DNA from: Candidatus Sulfurimonas baltica
Lineage (GTDB): Bacteria > Campylobacterota > Campylobacteria > Campylobacterales > Sulfurimonadaceae
Reading direction: 5' to 3'
DNA length: 64,000 nucleotides
NCBI RefSeq assembly: GCF_015265455.1
Contig: NZ_CP054492.1
Location: 1,860,001-1,924,000, forward strand
Shown piece by piece: positions 8,753-18,140 of this stretch. How positions within the stretch are numbered: position 1 is the stretch's first letter; each line of letters starts with the position of its first letter. Position numbers and translations under genes: made by a program. The notes beneath the pieces were generated by a model that did no database searches, was not told where the DNA came from, and was given only the letters and a program-made list of their open reading frames with translations.

Positions 8753-9849
8753 AAAGCACCTCCAACTGCATAAGCAGGAATAAGCATATAAGCCATAACA
8801 GGGATAAACTCATCATAGCTTTGTAAATCACGATTTGGAATATGAATGGTAATTCTATTGGATGTTTGGCTATTTTTTGATACACTTTGTGCTGTAGCTT
8901 TTATTGGGTGGATACCGTGATAAGGCTTCGGTAGAGGTAGCAAATGCAATTGCTCTTCTGCCAACATATCAAATGGCTTATGCATAGTTGTTTGATGTAT
9001 TCTAGAGTTAGCTGTGAAATCCAGCCAATCCATAACTTCCGCATTTGCATTCTCCAAGGTCATTTTATAACCCATCATAGAGAGTCTAGTTTTAAACATG
9101 TTGTGAAAACTGTATCTCAAATAGTGATTAAATCTCTCAACCTTGCCCTTAGTTTGAGCACGATATGGCTTACAAACTTTAAGTTGCATTCCGCAATGTT
9201 TCTCTGCGAAATCTCGAAACTGCTCATTAAATTTATGCTTACCAAATCCATAAGCATTTCTTTTAATAATTACTGTCTTCATGTTGTCATATAGACCTTC
9301 TTGTGGAACTCCACCGAAGTAACTAAATGCGTTCATATGACATTTTATTAGGGTTTCTACTTTTTCATCAGATACATATTCAACATATGACGCTCGAGAA
9401 TAGCCCATTGTTGCCACAAATGCAGACAAGCCTTCTTTTGGAAATTCTACCCAGTCAACTTGCATCTGTTTACCAGGGTCTGTCTCAAACCTAACTAGCG
9501 GTTCTTCATCTTTTACTTTTTGGCGGAGCTCATGACGAAGCACAACATCATTCATCCAGCGAAGTGAACCTCTATAGCCTAATTTCTGAATCTCTTGATA
9601 AATTGACGATGAAGGAATAGAAACACCTAGTTTATGTGCCTCTTCTAGCATTCTGGCAATATTTGGAAGGTATGGATCAACTGTTGTTTCAACTGCATCT
9701 CGTTTAATGACTGGAACATAGCCTTCAGGCATCTTTGCATATTTAGCAACTGTATCTCTGTTAATGCCTAGTTTACGAGCTATGGCACTTTTACTAAGTC
9801 CATCTTTGAGCATTTTATGAATCATTTTTACTTCACCTTTTTTAAGCAT
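8743..9849 (-). CDS. istA: IS21 transposase IstA
   Basis: A 368-residue DDE transposase. The N-terminal helix-turn-helix contains GLSKSAIARKLGINRDTV. The integrase core follows with DPGKQMQVDWVEF (first Asp), GLYDNMKT (second Asp) and the distal acidic region near KGKVERFNHYL. It starts with ATG behind AAGGAGATG, a strong Shine-Dalgarno. It is slightly shorter than some IstA proteins (about 390-500 residues) but no internal break is visible. Confidence 0.93.
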   Translation of the reverse strand: MLKKGEVKMIHKMLKDGLSKSAIARKLGINRDTVAKYAKMPEGYVPVIKRDAVETTVDPYLPNIARMLEEAHKLGVSIPSSSIYQEIQKLGYRGSLRWMNDVVLRHELRQKVKDEEPLVRFETDPGKQMQVDWVEFPKEGLSAFVATMGYSRASYVEYVSDEKVETLIKCHMNAFSYFGGVPQEGLYDNMKTVIIKRNAYGFGKHKFNEQFRDFAEKHCGMQLKVCKPYRAQTKGKVERFNHYLRYSFHNMFKTRLSMMGYKMTLENANAEVMDWLDFTANSRIHQTTMHKPFDMLAEEQLHLLPLPKPYHGIHPIKATAQSVSKNSQTSNRITIHIPNRDLQSYDEFIPVMAYMLIPAYAVGGALWN

Positions 9850-9973
9850 TCATCTCCTTCCAAATTTTTGAAAAAAGACTTTAACAAAATTAATTTGTTT
9901 CTTTAAGCTTTTGGTTGTAAAAACTACTTTTTAGCAGCTTTCCGTACTGCCTATTTTAACTCCGCCGATGACA

Positions 9974-10299
9974 ACAACTACTCTACAGCAAAAAATGTGA
10001 TTATAAAAGACCTTATAGAGATAGACTTTGATATTGAAAATGACTTTAAAGACATTGAAAACATAACCAGAGAAGTTTTTCAAAATGAAAATACAAATAA
10101 TGATTTTTCTGTACAATTGAACTCTTCTAAAACTGCTATTAGTGCTCAAATTTGGTATGAAACACATTACAAAGAGTCTCTAAAAAACAGAGGTGAATTT
10201 ACTATAAAATTATTAAACGAGTATAAAAAACACCCGACAATTGTGCTTAAAAGAGGTGCTAGTAAATCTTCAAAACAAAAACAAGATGACGAAGAGTAA
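9974..10299 (+). pseudogene. 5'-truncated gene cut by the IS21 element
   Basis: The open frame runs straight out of the insertion sequence: the codons before the GTG at 9997 read NNYSTAKN with no break. The surviving 100 or so residues are acidic then end in a basic/acidic tail (KRGASKSSKQKQDDEE). The 5' part is not visible on the left flank of the element, apart from a few possible codons (TTG AAA AAT ATA at about 7851). I do not recognise the family. It is convergent with the protease gene at 10307-10774. Confidence 0.6.
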
Positions 10300-10306
10300 T
10301 AAATAG

Positions 10307-10774
10307 TTATTGTTGTTTTGAATTGTAAGATAAATCTTTTTTATTAACATCAACGACAAAGCCCTGTTTTAAAAGTTCTCTTCCAATCAACAACGGGTAG
10401 CGCATTGTATCTCTATAAGCAAGAGAGACCTCTATATCGTAGGTTTTATTGTAGATTACTATTTTTGTTTTTATAAAATATCTTTTTTCAGTTTTTCCGT
10501 TTGAACTCTTTACATCCGATATTCTTGAAATTGGCTTTACAACATAACCGTCTGTCAATCTTTCATTTTTGTTATTGAGTACTATAAACTTTACTAAACT
10601 ATCTTCTATCTGCGTTATCTCTGTACAGTGTAAAGAGGAAGTTTTTGCACCCGTATCTATTTTTGCCTGAATGTTATAAATATTGAATTCAGGCAAATCA
10701 AATCTATCTACTTTTCCCAATATCTCTTGAGAGTAAAGAGTGCAGACTAAAAAGATTAATATTAAAAATCTCAT
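10307..10774 (-). CDS. Exported RimK-associated retropepsin-like zinc protease
   Basis: A 155-residue protein of the RimK-linked protease family (pepsin-like fold, listed as a putative ATP-dependent zinc protease). The aspartic-protease-like motif IDTGAKTSSLHC is at about residue 40, followed by the conserved VKSSNG and the C-terminal RYPLLIGRELL. Unlike its paralogue at 13825, it has an N-terminal signal sequence (MRFLILIFLVCTLYSQ), so it probably acts outside the cytoplasm. It is last in the operon and its start overlaps the M42-like peptidase stop by four bases. Confidence 0.85.
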   Translation of the reverse strand: MRFLILIFLVCTLYSQEILGKVDRFDLPEFNIYNIQAKIDTGAKTSSLHCTEITQIEDSLVKFIVLNNKNERLTDGYVVKPISRISDVKSSNGKTEKRYFIKTKIVIYNKTYDIEVSLAYRDTMRYPLLIGRELLKQGFVVDVNKKDLSYNSKQQ

Positions 10775-11808
10775 GTTTTCTCAATATACAATCTTCTAAG
10801 AATAGTTATCATACTCTCAACAGCTTTTATAGAAGCTGTTTCATTTACAGTGTGATAACCGATAGTTGGAATTTGAAGCGTTGCACCTTGGATAGTTCCT
10901 TTGGTAGCGTGAATTATTCTTCCAAGTTCTGTAGTTCCAAGTGAGCCTTTTATGCCACTTTGCAACATCTTATTTTTCAGATAAGCATCTTTAAAGTGAT
11001 ATTTTATGTTCTCTTCTATTGCTATGTTTTTTATTATATTTTTAAGCGGAGACCTAAAAACTGCGTTTTCATCTCTATGTCTTAAAATAACATTTAGGTT
11101 TTTTATATCTTCTAAATTTTCATATGGACTAGTATCTAGAACTAGCAACTCGTTAGTTGATATATCGAATCTTCTAAACCACTCCAACAAGAACCTCCAG
11201 CTTTTTCCAGCTTCTTCTGAGGAAGTGAAAAAAGCAGTTCCTTTATAGCCAGTCATGTACATGTAGATAATAATTGCAACAGAGAGTACATTGTCCAGCT
11301 GTGCAGATATCAAGTCATCTTTAAACTCCAATTTGTCCATAAAAGCTATCGGTGTCCCAGGAAACAAAAAGTCAAAGCCCTCAACATTGAAAATTATATT
11401 GTTTCTTCTTTCACATAAGTAAGCATCTCGAATAACACCTAGTCCGAGATAACTTCCTGACCATGGCTCATAAGCTTGAACTTTTTCATCAACAAATCTT
11501 GATGTGAACCTATGCAAAAGTTGCTCAGAGTTTGAAGTACCTGTTAAGTCTGCTCTATTTTTTGCAATAAAAGCAGCATACTGAAATTCATTATGTCCGG
11601 TACATATAAGACCGTGCCTATCTGCGTGAGCAGAGATATATCCGCTCGTAGGGTCCTTGCCTTTTGCTACCAACACACCATCATAATATTCAACTTTTAT
11701 ACCAATTTCTTCAAGCTCTCTTTTTATAAACATAAAAAAAGAGTGTTCTGCTCCAACTACACTCGGAATACGAATAAGTTGCTTTAAAATGTCATAAAAT
11801 CGTTCCAT
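10771..11808 (-). CDS. M42-like metallopeptidase/deacylase
   Basis: A 345-residue protein resembling M20/M42 zinc aminopeptidases. A metal-binding HADRHG lies at about residue 61, the QLDN motif (second metal aspartate) at about residue 166, FTSSEEAG (catalytic glutamates) near 195, LDTSPYE near 225 and the terminal GYHTVNETAS (metal histidine) near 320. It is likely a cytosolic peptidase that acts on glutamate- or aspartate-modified peptides, given that it sits between the deacylase and protease genes of the RimK operon; the substrate is inferred. Start ATG at 11808. Confidence 0.8.
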   Translation of the reverse strand: MERFYDILKQLIRIPSVVGAEHSFFMFIKRELEEIGIKVEYYDGVLVAKGKDPTSGYISAHADRHGLICTGHNEFQYAAFIAKNRADLTGTSNSEQLLHRFTSRFVDEKVQAYEPWSGSYLGLGVIRDAYLCERRNNIIFNVEGFDFLFPGTPIAFMDKLEFKDDLISAQLDNVLSVAIIIYMYMTGYKGTAFFTSSEEAGKSWRFLLEWFRRFDISTNELLVLDTSPYENLEDIKNLNVILRHRDENAVFRSPLKNIIKNIAIEENIKYHFKDAYLKNKMLQSGIKGSLGTTELGRIIHATKGTIQGATLQIPTIGYHTVNETASIKAVESMITILRRLYIEKT

Positions 11809-11836
11809 GTTTTATCCTACATATATTTCTAAAAAA

Positions 11837-12886
11837 TTATTCTATAATATCTTCACTATTTAATTCGTAAAATTCACTTTGTTCGATTATATTTTCATTA
11901 AAGTGTTCTATTTTGTCATCTGCCATTTCAAGATTGTTAAACTTTGCAATATGAAAAACTGCATCACCGGCTTGAACAAGCGGAATCTCTGATTTACCTA
12001 TTATAACACCATCAAAAGGTGATATTATCTCGAAATTTTCATCATCTAACGGCTCATCAATATATGCAATTATTTCACCTTTTTCGACGGTATCACCAAG
12101 TGCTTTTATAGTTCTCAGCATTCCACTTTCACTAGAACGTATCCACTTACTATCTCTTGTAACTATTGGTGTTTTTCTAGCTGTTTTTCTAAATACCATT
12201 GGTAACATATCGTTTTCTCTTAGCACGTTAACAATTCCCTGAACCCCTATTCTAATGCAAGTCTCATCAAAACGCAGAGCTTCTCCCGCTTCATAAAGCA
12301 AAATTGGAATTCCGGCTTCTTGCGCAACAGAACGTAGTGACCCATCTCTTAACTCAGAGTGCAAAATCACAGGAGCCTGAAAAGCTTTTGCTAGGTTGAA
12401 TGTATACTCATTATCTATATTTGTCCGAACTTGTGGCAGGTTAGACTTATGTATAGATGCCGTATGCAAATCTATCCCCAAATCACATTTTGTTACAATT
12501 TCATCAAAAAATATTTTAGCAACTCTACCTGCCAATGAACCTTTTGAACTTCCTGGAAAACTTCTATTTAGATCTCTTCTATCTGGCAGATATCTTGATA
12601 ATGTCATAATTCCATATACATTTACAATTGGAACCAATATAATAGTTCCTTTAAGTTTTTTTAAAATCTCTAGCTTTCTAAACCTTCTTATTATCTCTAT
12701 GCCATTTAATTCATCTCCATGAATTGCTGCACTTATAAAAACAGTTGGACCATCTTTTTTTCCTCTTATTACCCTTACAGGGAGATTTGTAGGGGTATTA
12801 TAAAGCTTTGGCATTTCGATATTAATCGTTGTGTTGACACCCTTTGGTATCTCTACACCGGCTAAAATTAATTTGGAACTTGACAT
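11837..12886 (-). CDS. Succinylglutamate desuccinylase/aspartoacylase-family protein
   Basis: A 349-residue zinc carboxypeptidase-fold deacylase. The zinc motif HGDELNG (residues about 58-64), the DLNRSFPG substrate loop (about 105) and the second metal histidine in DLHTAS (about 140) are all present. The C-terminal third looks like a barrel-sandwich/biotinyl-like domain (residues about 240-330). This family often sits beside RimK-type ligases, where it may reverse or process the amide-linked product. It is 2 bases downstream of rimK. Confidence 0.88.
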   Translation of the reverse strand: MSSSKLILAGVEIPKGVNTTINIEMPKLYNTPTNLPVRVIRGKKDGPTVFISAAIHGDELNGIEIIRRFRKLEILKKLKGTIILVPIVNVYGIMTLSRYLPDRRDLNRSFPGSSKGSLAGRVAKIFFDEIVTKCDLGIDLHTASIHKSNLPQVRTNIDNEYTFNLAKAFQAPVILHSELRDGSLRSVAQEAGIPILLYEAGEALRFDETCIRIGVQGIVNVLRENDMLPMVFRKTARKTPIVTRDSKWIRSSESGMLRTIKALGDTVEKGEIIAYIDEPLDDENFEIISPFDGVIIGKSEIPLVQAGDAVFHIAKFNNLEMADDKIEHFNENIIEQSEFYELNSEDIIE

Positions 12887-12888
12887 TT

Positions 12889-13821
12889 CTAAGCCCCGAT
12901 ACTATCTTTTTTTATTCTCTTTTGTTTTACTTTAGTATCACTTTTTGGAGTGACATTTTTTTCAATGTAATCCATAATTTTTTCAGCTATGTCAATATTT
13001 GTTGACTTCTCAATTCCCTCAAGACCTGGAGAGGAGTTTACTTCCATAACAAGAGGCCCTCTTGATGACTCTATCATATCAACTCCACAAACTCCAAGAC
13101 CCATAGCTTTTGCAGCAGATAATGCTGTTGATTTTTCTTTTCTTGTTAGTTTATGAGCTGTCGCTTTCCCACCTTGGTGCAAGTTCGACCTAAAATCACC
13201 CTCTGCACCCTGTCGTTTCATGGCTCCTACAATTTCTCCACCAACAACTAATACTCTTATATCTGCACCGCCTGCTTCTTCGATGTACTCTTGAACAAGT
13301 AGATTCACATCCATTCCGTAGAATGCATCAAGAACTGATTTGGCAGCCTTTTCGCTGTCAACCAAAACAACCCCGACACCTTGTGTCCCCTCAAGTATTT
13401 TCAATATCAAAGGTGCTCCGCCGCTAAGTTCAATAACGTCTTTCGCAGTAGATTTATTTGAGGCAAAAACAGTTTTTGGCATATCAACACCGTTTTTTGA
13501 CAAAATTTGCAAACTTCTCAACTTATCCCTGCTTCTAGAAACAGCCAAGCTCCCTGAAACACTAAAAACATCCATCATCTCAAAGTGTCTAACCATAGCC
13601 GTTCCATAAAACGTTCTACTTGCTCCGATTCTTGGAATAATTGCATCCGGAACAGGCAACTGTTCACCCAGATAATTAATGCCCAGTTTTCCTTTTGCTA
13701 TTTCAATACTGCATTTTAAGTAGTCTATAACCCTAACTTCCCACCCTTTTTGTTTGGCTGCTTCAACCAATCTTTTTGTAGAATAAAGATTTTTATTTCT
13801 AGATAATATATATACTCTCAT
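12889..13821 (-). CDS. rimK: RimK-family alpha-L-glutamate ligase
   Basis: A 310-residue ATP-grasp ligase. The N-terminal RimK domain is followed by the ATP-grasp fold, with [18 protein letters not shown] (ATP-binding lysine and glycine-rich loop), [18 protein letters not shown] and the metal-binding ending [14 protein letters not shown]. RimK enzymes add glutamate to the C-terminus of ribosomal protein S6 or make polyglutamate. Here the C-terminus has a basic tail, and the operon carries two proteases and two peptidase/deacylase genes, so the target may be a peptide rather than S6. The product is inferred. Confidence 0.92.
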   Translation of the reverse strand: MRVYILSRNKNLYSTKRLVEAAKQKGWEVRVIDYLKCSIEIAKGKLGINYLGEQLPVPDAIIPRIGASRTFYGTAMVRHFEMMDVFSVSGSLAVSRSRDKLRSLQILSKNGVDMPKTVFASNKSTAKDVIELSGGAPLILKILEGTQGVGVVLVDSEKAAKSVLDAFYGMDVNLLVQEYIEEAGGADIRVLVVGGEIVGAMKRQGAEGDFRSNLHQGGKATAHKLTRKEKSTALSAAKAMGLGVCGVDMIESSRGPLVMEVNSSPGLEGIEKSTNIDIAEKIMDYIEKNVTPKSDTKVKQKRIKKDSIGA

Positions 13822-13824
13822 TAT

Positions 13825-14259
13825 TTATTTTTCCTTTATAGTTTGTTTGCATAGATACTCTTGCGAGACATCAACTAAAAACTTATTTGCTAAAAACTTT
13901 CTTCCGATTAGCATTGGATACTTCATATCAGCACGATTTGTTAATGAGATGATTGTGTTGTACATCTTGCCAAAAAACTCTACAGTGACCTTAATCGAAG
14001 GTCTCTCTTGTATTGTTCCGTTAGAACTTTTTACATGCTTCATCTTATATAGCGGCATAATAATTTTTTTACCGTGATATGATTCATGAACTTCATCCAA
14101 TAATCTAAAATGGACTAAATTTTGATTATCAACAAATATATGATCACAATGTAAAGCATTTGAGTCAGCTCCGGTGTCAACTTTTGCATCTAGATTGTAG
14201 AGTTCTAAATCTACAATAGATATTAACTCTTTTTTTCCTACTACTATTTTTTCATGCAT
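13825..14259 (-). CDS. Cytosolic RimK-associated retropepsin-like zinc protease
   Basis: Second member of the family in the operon and its first gene. The start is placed at the ATG at 14259 (MHEKIVVGKKEL), preceded by AGGAAG at good spacing, rather than 33 bases upstream, giving 144 residues. It has the DTGADSNALHC motif, MKHVKSSNGT and the C-terminal MKYPMLIGRKFL. There is no signal peptide, in contrast to the exported paralogue at 10307. It is 3 bases upstream of rimK, so the two are almost certainly cotranslated. Confidence 0.86.
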   Translation of the reverse strand: MHEKIVVGKKELISIVDLELYNLDAKVDTGADSNALHCDHIFVDNQNLVHFRLLDEVHESYHGKKIIMPLYKMKHVKSSNGTIQERPSIKVTVEFFGKMYNTIISLTNRADMKYPMLIGRKFLANKFLVDVSQEYLCKQTIKEK

Positions 14260-14429
14260 TACACTTCCTATTTTATACTTATACAAAATCATTATCTTTG
14301 CATATTTAATTTATGATTATATCAAGTAAACCCATTTTTTTTATCCATGTTTCCTATCAACTATATCATTTTTACAAAATATCAGCTATATAATATTGTA
14401 TACTAATCAAATAAAAAAATAATTACTAG

Positions 14430-15806
14430 TTGGCAAAATTGAAAACAAATCAAGAAGAGTTAGAAACGCTCATTGAACTAATCGCACTACACACTGAATT
14501 ATATAAAGATAATATATCCAATATTCACCCTTATGATATAGCAATGTCGCTACTAAAGCTAAGAGAGCTTAACAGTGATGAATACGTAAAAGTTATAAAG
14601 AAAATACCACATGATTTATTTGCAGAAGTACTCTCAGAGCTTCCAGACTACGTCCAAGAAGAGACAGCAGATTTACTAAGTGTAAAAAAACTCGCCGACA
14701 TTGCCTCAAAAATGGATACAGATGATGCAGCAACTCTGATTCAAAATATTAGTGAAGAGAATGAGGAGATATCACAACATATTCTTAAAACTTTTAATGA
14801 TGAAGACAAAGAGTTAATAGAACAACTTATTGCCTATGAAGAGGATGAAGCAGGTTCCTACATGCAAGCCGAACTTTTTAGTGCAAACATCACTGAACAT
14901 ATCGGTACTGCAATTAAAAGATTGAAATATTTAAAAGAGAGCGGAGAAGTAGATAATATTTGGCATGTACATCTAGTAAATGACAAAAAAAAATACATCG
15001 GCTCCATAGGTCTTGAAGATTTAATAATTTTTGAACATGAGTTAAAATTTGAAGATATATCTTTGGATAAACACAGAACTTTTTTTGTAAATCACAAAAC
15101 GGATATTAAAGATGTTGTGGATATGGTAACAAACTACAACCTGACATCTGTTCCAGTTGTTGACAACTACGGCAGACTCATAGGAAGGATTACCTCAGAT
15201 GATATTTATGATATTATCCAAGAGACTGCTACGGAACAAATCTTTAATCTAGCAGGGGTTAATGATGAGGCTGAGCAAGAAGAGAATATGTTTGAGATTG
15301 GAAAAACAAGGGCAATATGGCTAGGGTTAAATCTTTTAACAGCGATTGCTGCGTCTATTGTAATAGGGTTGTTTGACACCACAATTCAGTCTTTAGTGGC
15401 ACTCGCAATTTTAATGCCGATAGTTGCTTCAATGGGAGGAAATGCCGGCACTCAAACACTGACAGTTACGGTACGTCAAATGGCTCTTGGAGATATTGAG
15501 GGTGCTGATGCAAAAAAAACAATAATTAAAGAGGTGTTGATATCTTTGGCTAACGGCTTTATTTTTGCCACACTAATCGGTATTGTTTCTTATTTTTGGT
15601 TCAATATACCGATGTTAGGTCTGGTTATAGCCATATCTATGATTATCAACCTAGTAAGTGCCGGCTTTTTTGGAAGTATTATACCTCTTGTTCTTCAAAA
15701 AGCAGGTGTTGATCCGGCAATAGGCAGCACCGTCTTACTAACCACAATAACTGATATTGTTGGATTTTTTAGTTTCTTGGGTTTAGCTACCCTTATTTTA
15801 TTATAG
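14430..15806 (+). CDS. mgtE: Magnesium transporter MgtE
   Basis: A 458-residue Mg2+ channel. A helical MgtE N-terminal domain (residues about 30-130) is followed by two CBS domains (about 135-255, the second containing SVPVVDNYGRLIGRIT). Five transmembrane helices follow (about 290-458), with the conserved MPIVASMGGNAGTQT pore segment. The start is a TTG at 14430; no strong Shine-Dalgarno is visible, so a different start cannot be excluded. It lies ahead of the cation antiporter, whose Shine-Dalgarno overlaps its stop. Confidence 0.93.
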   Translation: MAKLKTNQEELETLIELIALHTELYKDNISNIHPYDIAMSLLKLRELNSDEYVKVIKKIPHDLFAEVLSELPDYVQEETADLLSVKKLADIASKMDTDDAATLIQNISEENEEISQHILKTFNDEDKELIEQLIAYEEDEAGSYMQAELFSANITEHIGTAIKRLKYLKESGEVDNIWHVHLVNDKKKYIGSIGLEDLIIFEHELKFEDISLDKHRTFFVNHKTDIKDVVDMVTNYNLTSVPVVDNYGRLIGRITSDDIYDIIQETATEQIFNLAGVNDEAEQEENMFEIGKTRAIWLGLNLLTAIAASIVIGLFDTTIQSLVALAILMPIVASMGGNAGTQTLTVTVRQMALGDIEGADAKKTIIKEVLISLANGFIFATLIGIVSYFWFNIPMLGLVIAISMIINLVSAGFFGSIIPLVLQKAGVDPAIGSTVLLTTITDIVGFFSFLGLATLILL

Positions 15807-15816
15807 AGGAGATAGA

Positions 15817-16986
15817 TTGGAAGAAATAGCTTACAGCACAAATAATAAGTTAAAATATTTTATAAATGATTATTGGGATATTTTTTTAGGTATTGCAAGT
15901 ATTATAATAGCATTCTACTTTCATAAAGTAAGCAGCGGTGGAGCAGCAACACTTTTCGCAGCAATTGGCATCGGTGCACTCTCCCTAAGCGTATCAGAAA
16001 TTGCAGAGATACTTTCAGAGAGATTGCAAGAGCCTTATGGCAGTTTTGTATTAACACTAAGTGCTGTAATTGTTGAGATAATACTACTTTATATTATCCT
16101 TCTTCAGGCAGTTTCAGATCCGGAGGTAGTAAACACTGTTAAGGGTGGTATTATCTCAGCGGTTATTGTAGATATGAATGTTTTGCTTGGGCTAGCAGTA
16201 TTTTTAGGTGGACTTAAATTTACTGAACAAGAACACAACAAAGAGACTTCAAGTGCCTACACAACCATACTTTTTGTAACGGGGGCTGCTCTGCTCGTGC
16301 CTGGAGTACTTGGGCTAGGAAAACATTCTCAATCAGTTATTGAAAATGCCTCGATTGCTATTGCTGTTTTACTAATGCTGTTTTACATAATAATATTGAT
16401 TTTTCAAACAAAGACTCATACACACTTTTTTAAGCAAACTGCCAGAAGCAGAATTTTTAGGATTAAAAGAAAAATGGCTGAAAAAAGCCTAGAGGAAGTT
16501 CAAGAAGAGGATGACGGTTATATCTTTGAAAAATTCAATAAACTTGGACTTATTCTATCTATTTTCATCTTCATAGCTATTATTGCCTTAGGTGCTGAAG
16601 TGTTCGCAAGTGATGGAATTAAATTAGCAAAAGAGTATGGTATATCTGCAGGCATTTCAGGGCTTATAATCGCAATCGTCGCTGTTTCGCCTGAAATTAT
16701 TACTGCAATTAAAGCGGCCAAAAATGATGAGATACAAAGAGTTGTCAACATAGCGATGGGAGCATCAACTGTATCAATTTTACTAACTGTTCCTATTTTA
16801 ATGGCTCTTGCATATGCCAGCGGAATCAGATTTACTCTCAATTTTAACCCACTTGAAATTGGGGCACTGTTTCTTACAATAATCTTAGCATGGAAAACAA
16901 CGGACGAGGGTCACACAAACTATTTTGAGGGAATATCCCACTTAATGTTCTTTTTTGCCTTTGCGATAATTGCCGCATATTACTAA
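15817..16986 (+). CDS. CaCA-family Ca2+(Na+)/H+ antiporter, ChaA-like
   Basis: A 389-residue membrane protein with about eleven hydrophobic helices in two homologous halves. Each half carries an acidic CaCA repeat: SLSVSEIAEILSERL at about residue 65 and AIVAVSPEIITAIKAA at about residue 290. A charged cytoplasmic loop (residues about 205-240) separates them. The family exchanges Ca2+ or Na+ for protons. The start is a TTG 4 bases after GAGGAGA, so this Shine-Dalgarno decides the start and couples the gene to mgtE. Confidence 0.85.
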   Translation: MEEIAYSTNNKLKYFINDYWDIFLGIASIIIAFYFHKVSSGGAATLFAAIGIGALSLSVSEIAEILSERLQEPYGSFVLTLSAVIVEIILLYIILLQAVSDPEVVNTVKGGIISAVIVDMNVLLGLAVFLGGLKFTEQEHNKETSSAYTTILFVTGAALLVPGVLGLGKHSQSVIENASIAIAVLLMLFYIIILIFQTKTHTHFFKQTARSRIFRIKRKMAEKSLEEVQEEDDGYIFEKFNKLGLILSIFIFIAIIALGAEVFASDGIKLAKEYGISAGISGLIIAIVAVSPEIITAIKAAKNDEIQRVVNIAMGASTVSILLTVPILMALAYASGIRFTLNFNPLEIGALFLTIILAWKTTDEGHTNYFEGISHLMFFFAFAIIAAYY

Positions 16987-16991
16987 ATGTA

Positions 16992-17035
16992 AAAACAGGA
17001 ATTCATTAGAATACTCTCCTGTTTTGCATAAAGCT
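16992..17035 (+). terminator. Terminator after the antiporter gene
   Basis: AAAACAGGA (16992-17000) and TCCTGTTTT (17027-17035) form a 9-bp stem just after the stop codon, ending in a T-run. The loop is long (26 bases) and could hold a smaller inner hairpin. The rest of the gap to 17225 is AT-rich; a short minus-strand open stretch (about 17047-17125) could be the tail of a lost gene, but I cannot name it. Confidence 0.5.
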
Positions 17036-17225
17036 TTACTTTTAATTTACAACTTTACTTACAGTATAAACTTTCCCATCTAATTTCATATATTTTTTCA
17101 AAAATATAATCTTCTCACCCATTAGTGTGATGTAATATTTTTAATATTTTAATATTATTAGCTGTTGATAAAAAATATAAATGGTTATTTTATATTTTAT
17201 AAAATATTCTTGGAGGAATTTTATT

Positions 17226-17625
17226 ATGAAAACAAAAATCATAAATTCACTAGCAACTGTCATTGCAATAGTGGGTGTAAGCACATTTGTCGGTTGCAGT
17301 GATTCCAATACCGCTGATACGACGGCGGCAGCAGCGTTGGAGGGGACTTTTATTGACTCTCCGGTAAAAGGGCTTAACTATAAGGGTACGTTAACGGGGC
17401 AAACAGATGCAGGTGGTCATTACTCTTTTATAGCTGGAGATCAAGTTGAGTTTTTGATTGGAACAAGTATTTCACTTGGAACCATAACTGGATCAGTTGA
17501 CCCGGTATCCCCTCTTGATTTTTTTGGTGGAACAAAAACTGTTAACGATCAAGAAATAAAAAATATTCTTGTATTGTTGCAGTCTCTTGACACTGACGGT
17601 GATCCAACAAATGGGATTAAAACTC
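17226..17625 (+). pseudogene. 3'-truncated lipoprotein gene
   Basis: The start is the ATG at 17226, behind TTGGAGGAAT. The signal peptide ends in the lipobox VGC at about residue 24. The mature part has a carboxypeptidase-regulatory/beta-sandwich look (FIDSPVKGLNYKGTLTGQTDAGGHYSF) that usually heads a much longer surface lipoprotein. After NGIKTHD, at about 17625, the frame runs antisense through the neighbouring hydrolase gene and stops at 17696. The protein is therefore cut short and its true C-terminus is missing. A truncated lipoprotein might still be made. Confidence 0.7.
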
Positions 17626-18140
17626 ATGATATTTTCTTTAATTTTTTTTATCTTCAATGGCTCTTTTTTGATAAAATCTTCACTAAAAGCAACTGATAAA
17701 AAACCGTCTATAAAAGGTTCAAGCCCTTTAGCATCTATGTCTGAAATGCCGGCAGCCCGTTTTAGTTTTGCTTTATCATCATCACTGCTTGTTGTAGTGT
17801 TTGCAAGTATCAATGCCTTGTAATTTTCTCTTTCATTTGCCCTAAGTGCAATATAACCACCCATTGAAAATCCAAAAATAATGGGCTTATCCAACTTTAA
17901 ACCAAAGATAACACTTTCTAAGTCTTGGGTATAACTCTCCATTGTAAATTGAGCTGTGATAAGAGCAGACTTGCCAAAACCTCTAATATCATACGAGATG
18001 CAATAATACTCATCTTTAAACTCATCTATCACATCATCCCAAAGTGTTTGATCATATGGAAACCCATGTATAAAGACTATAGCTTGGTTGGTAACTTCAC
18101 CAAAAGTCTTAACATTTATACCATCAATTATTCTTTGCAT
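17610..18140 (-). pseudogene. 3'-truncated alpha/beta hydrolase gene
   Basis: The ATG at 18140 begins an alpha/beta hydrolase with the oxyanion HGFPYD (about residue 25), the nucleophile elbow GFSMGG (about residue 92) and normal cap sequence up to KENIMSFNP (about residue 175). Beyond this, at about 17610-17625, the frame enters antisense lipoprotein sequence and ends at 17493 with unrelated residues. The catalytic Asp/His region at the C-terminus is missing, so the protein should be inactive. Confidence 0.7.

Larger units (their letters stand above)
7873..9973 (-). mobile_element. IS21-family insertion sequence
   Basis: A 2101-bp element with istA and istB on the minus strand. The ends are imperfect inverted repeats. 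The left end reads TGTCAAGAGCGGAGTTAAAT. The reverse complement of the right end reads TGTCATCGGCGGAGTTAAAA. Both continue into a GGCAG motif. Ends beginning TGT and the two-gene order are typical of IS21. I see no target-site duplication: the left flank ends in GTACC and the right flank begins with ACAAC. The right end lies inside a coding sequence (9974-10299). Confidence 0.85.

Noticed and set aside
8944-9294. Plus-strand frame of 116 codons inside the IS21 element
   Set aside because: It is antisense to the transposase, with leucine/histidine-rich composition and no ribosome-binding site.
9997-10299. Complete small gene starting at GTG 9997
   Set aside because: The frame is open without a break back to the insertion-sequence end and the GTG has no Shine-Dalgarno, so a truncated gene is more likely.
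16987-17225. Small minus-strand gene ending near 17047
   Set aside because: About 24 codons with no family, no ribosome-binding site and an AT-rich context; at best the tail of a lost gene.
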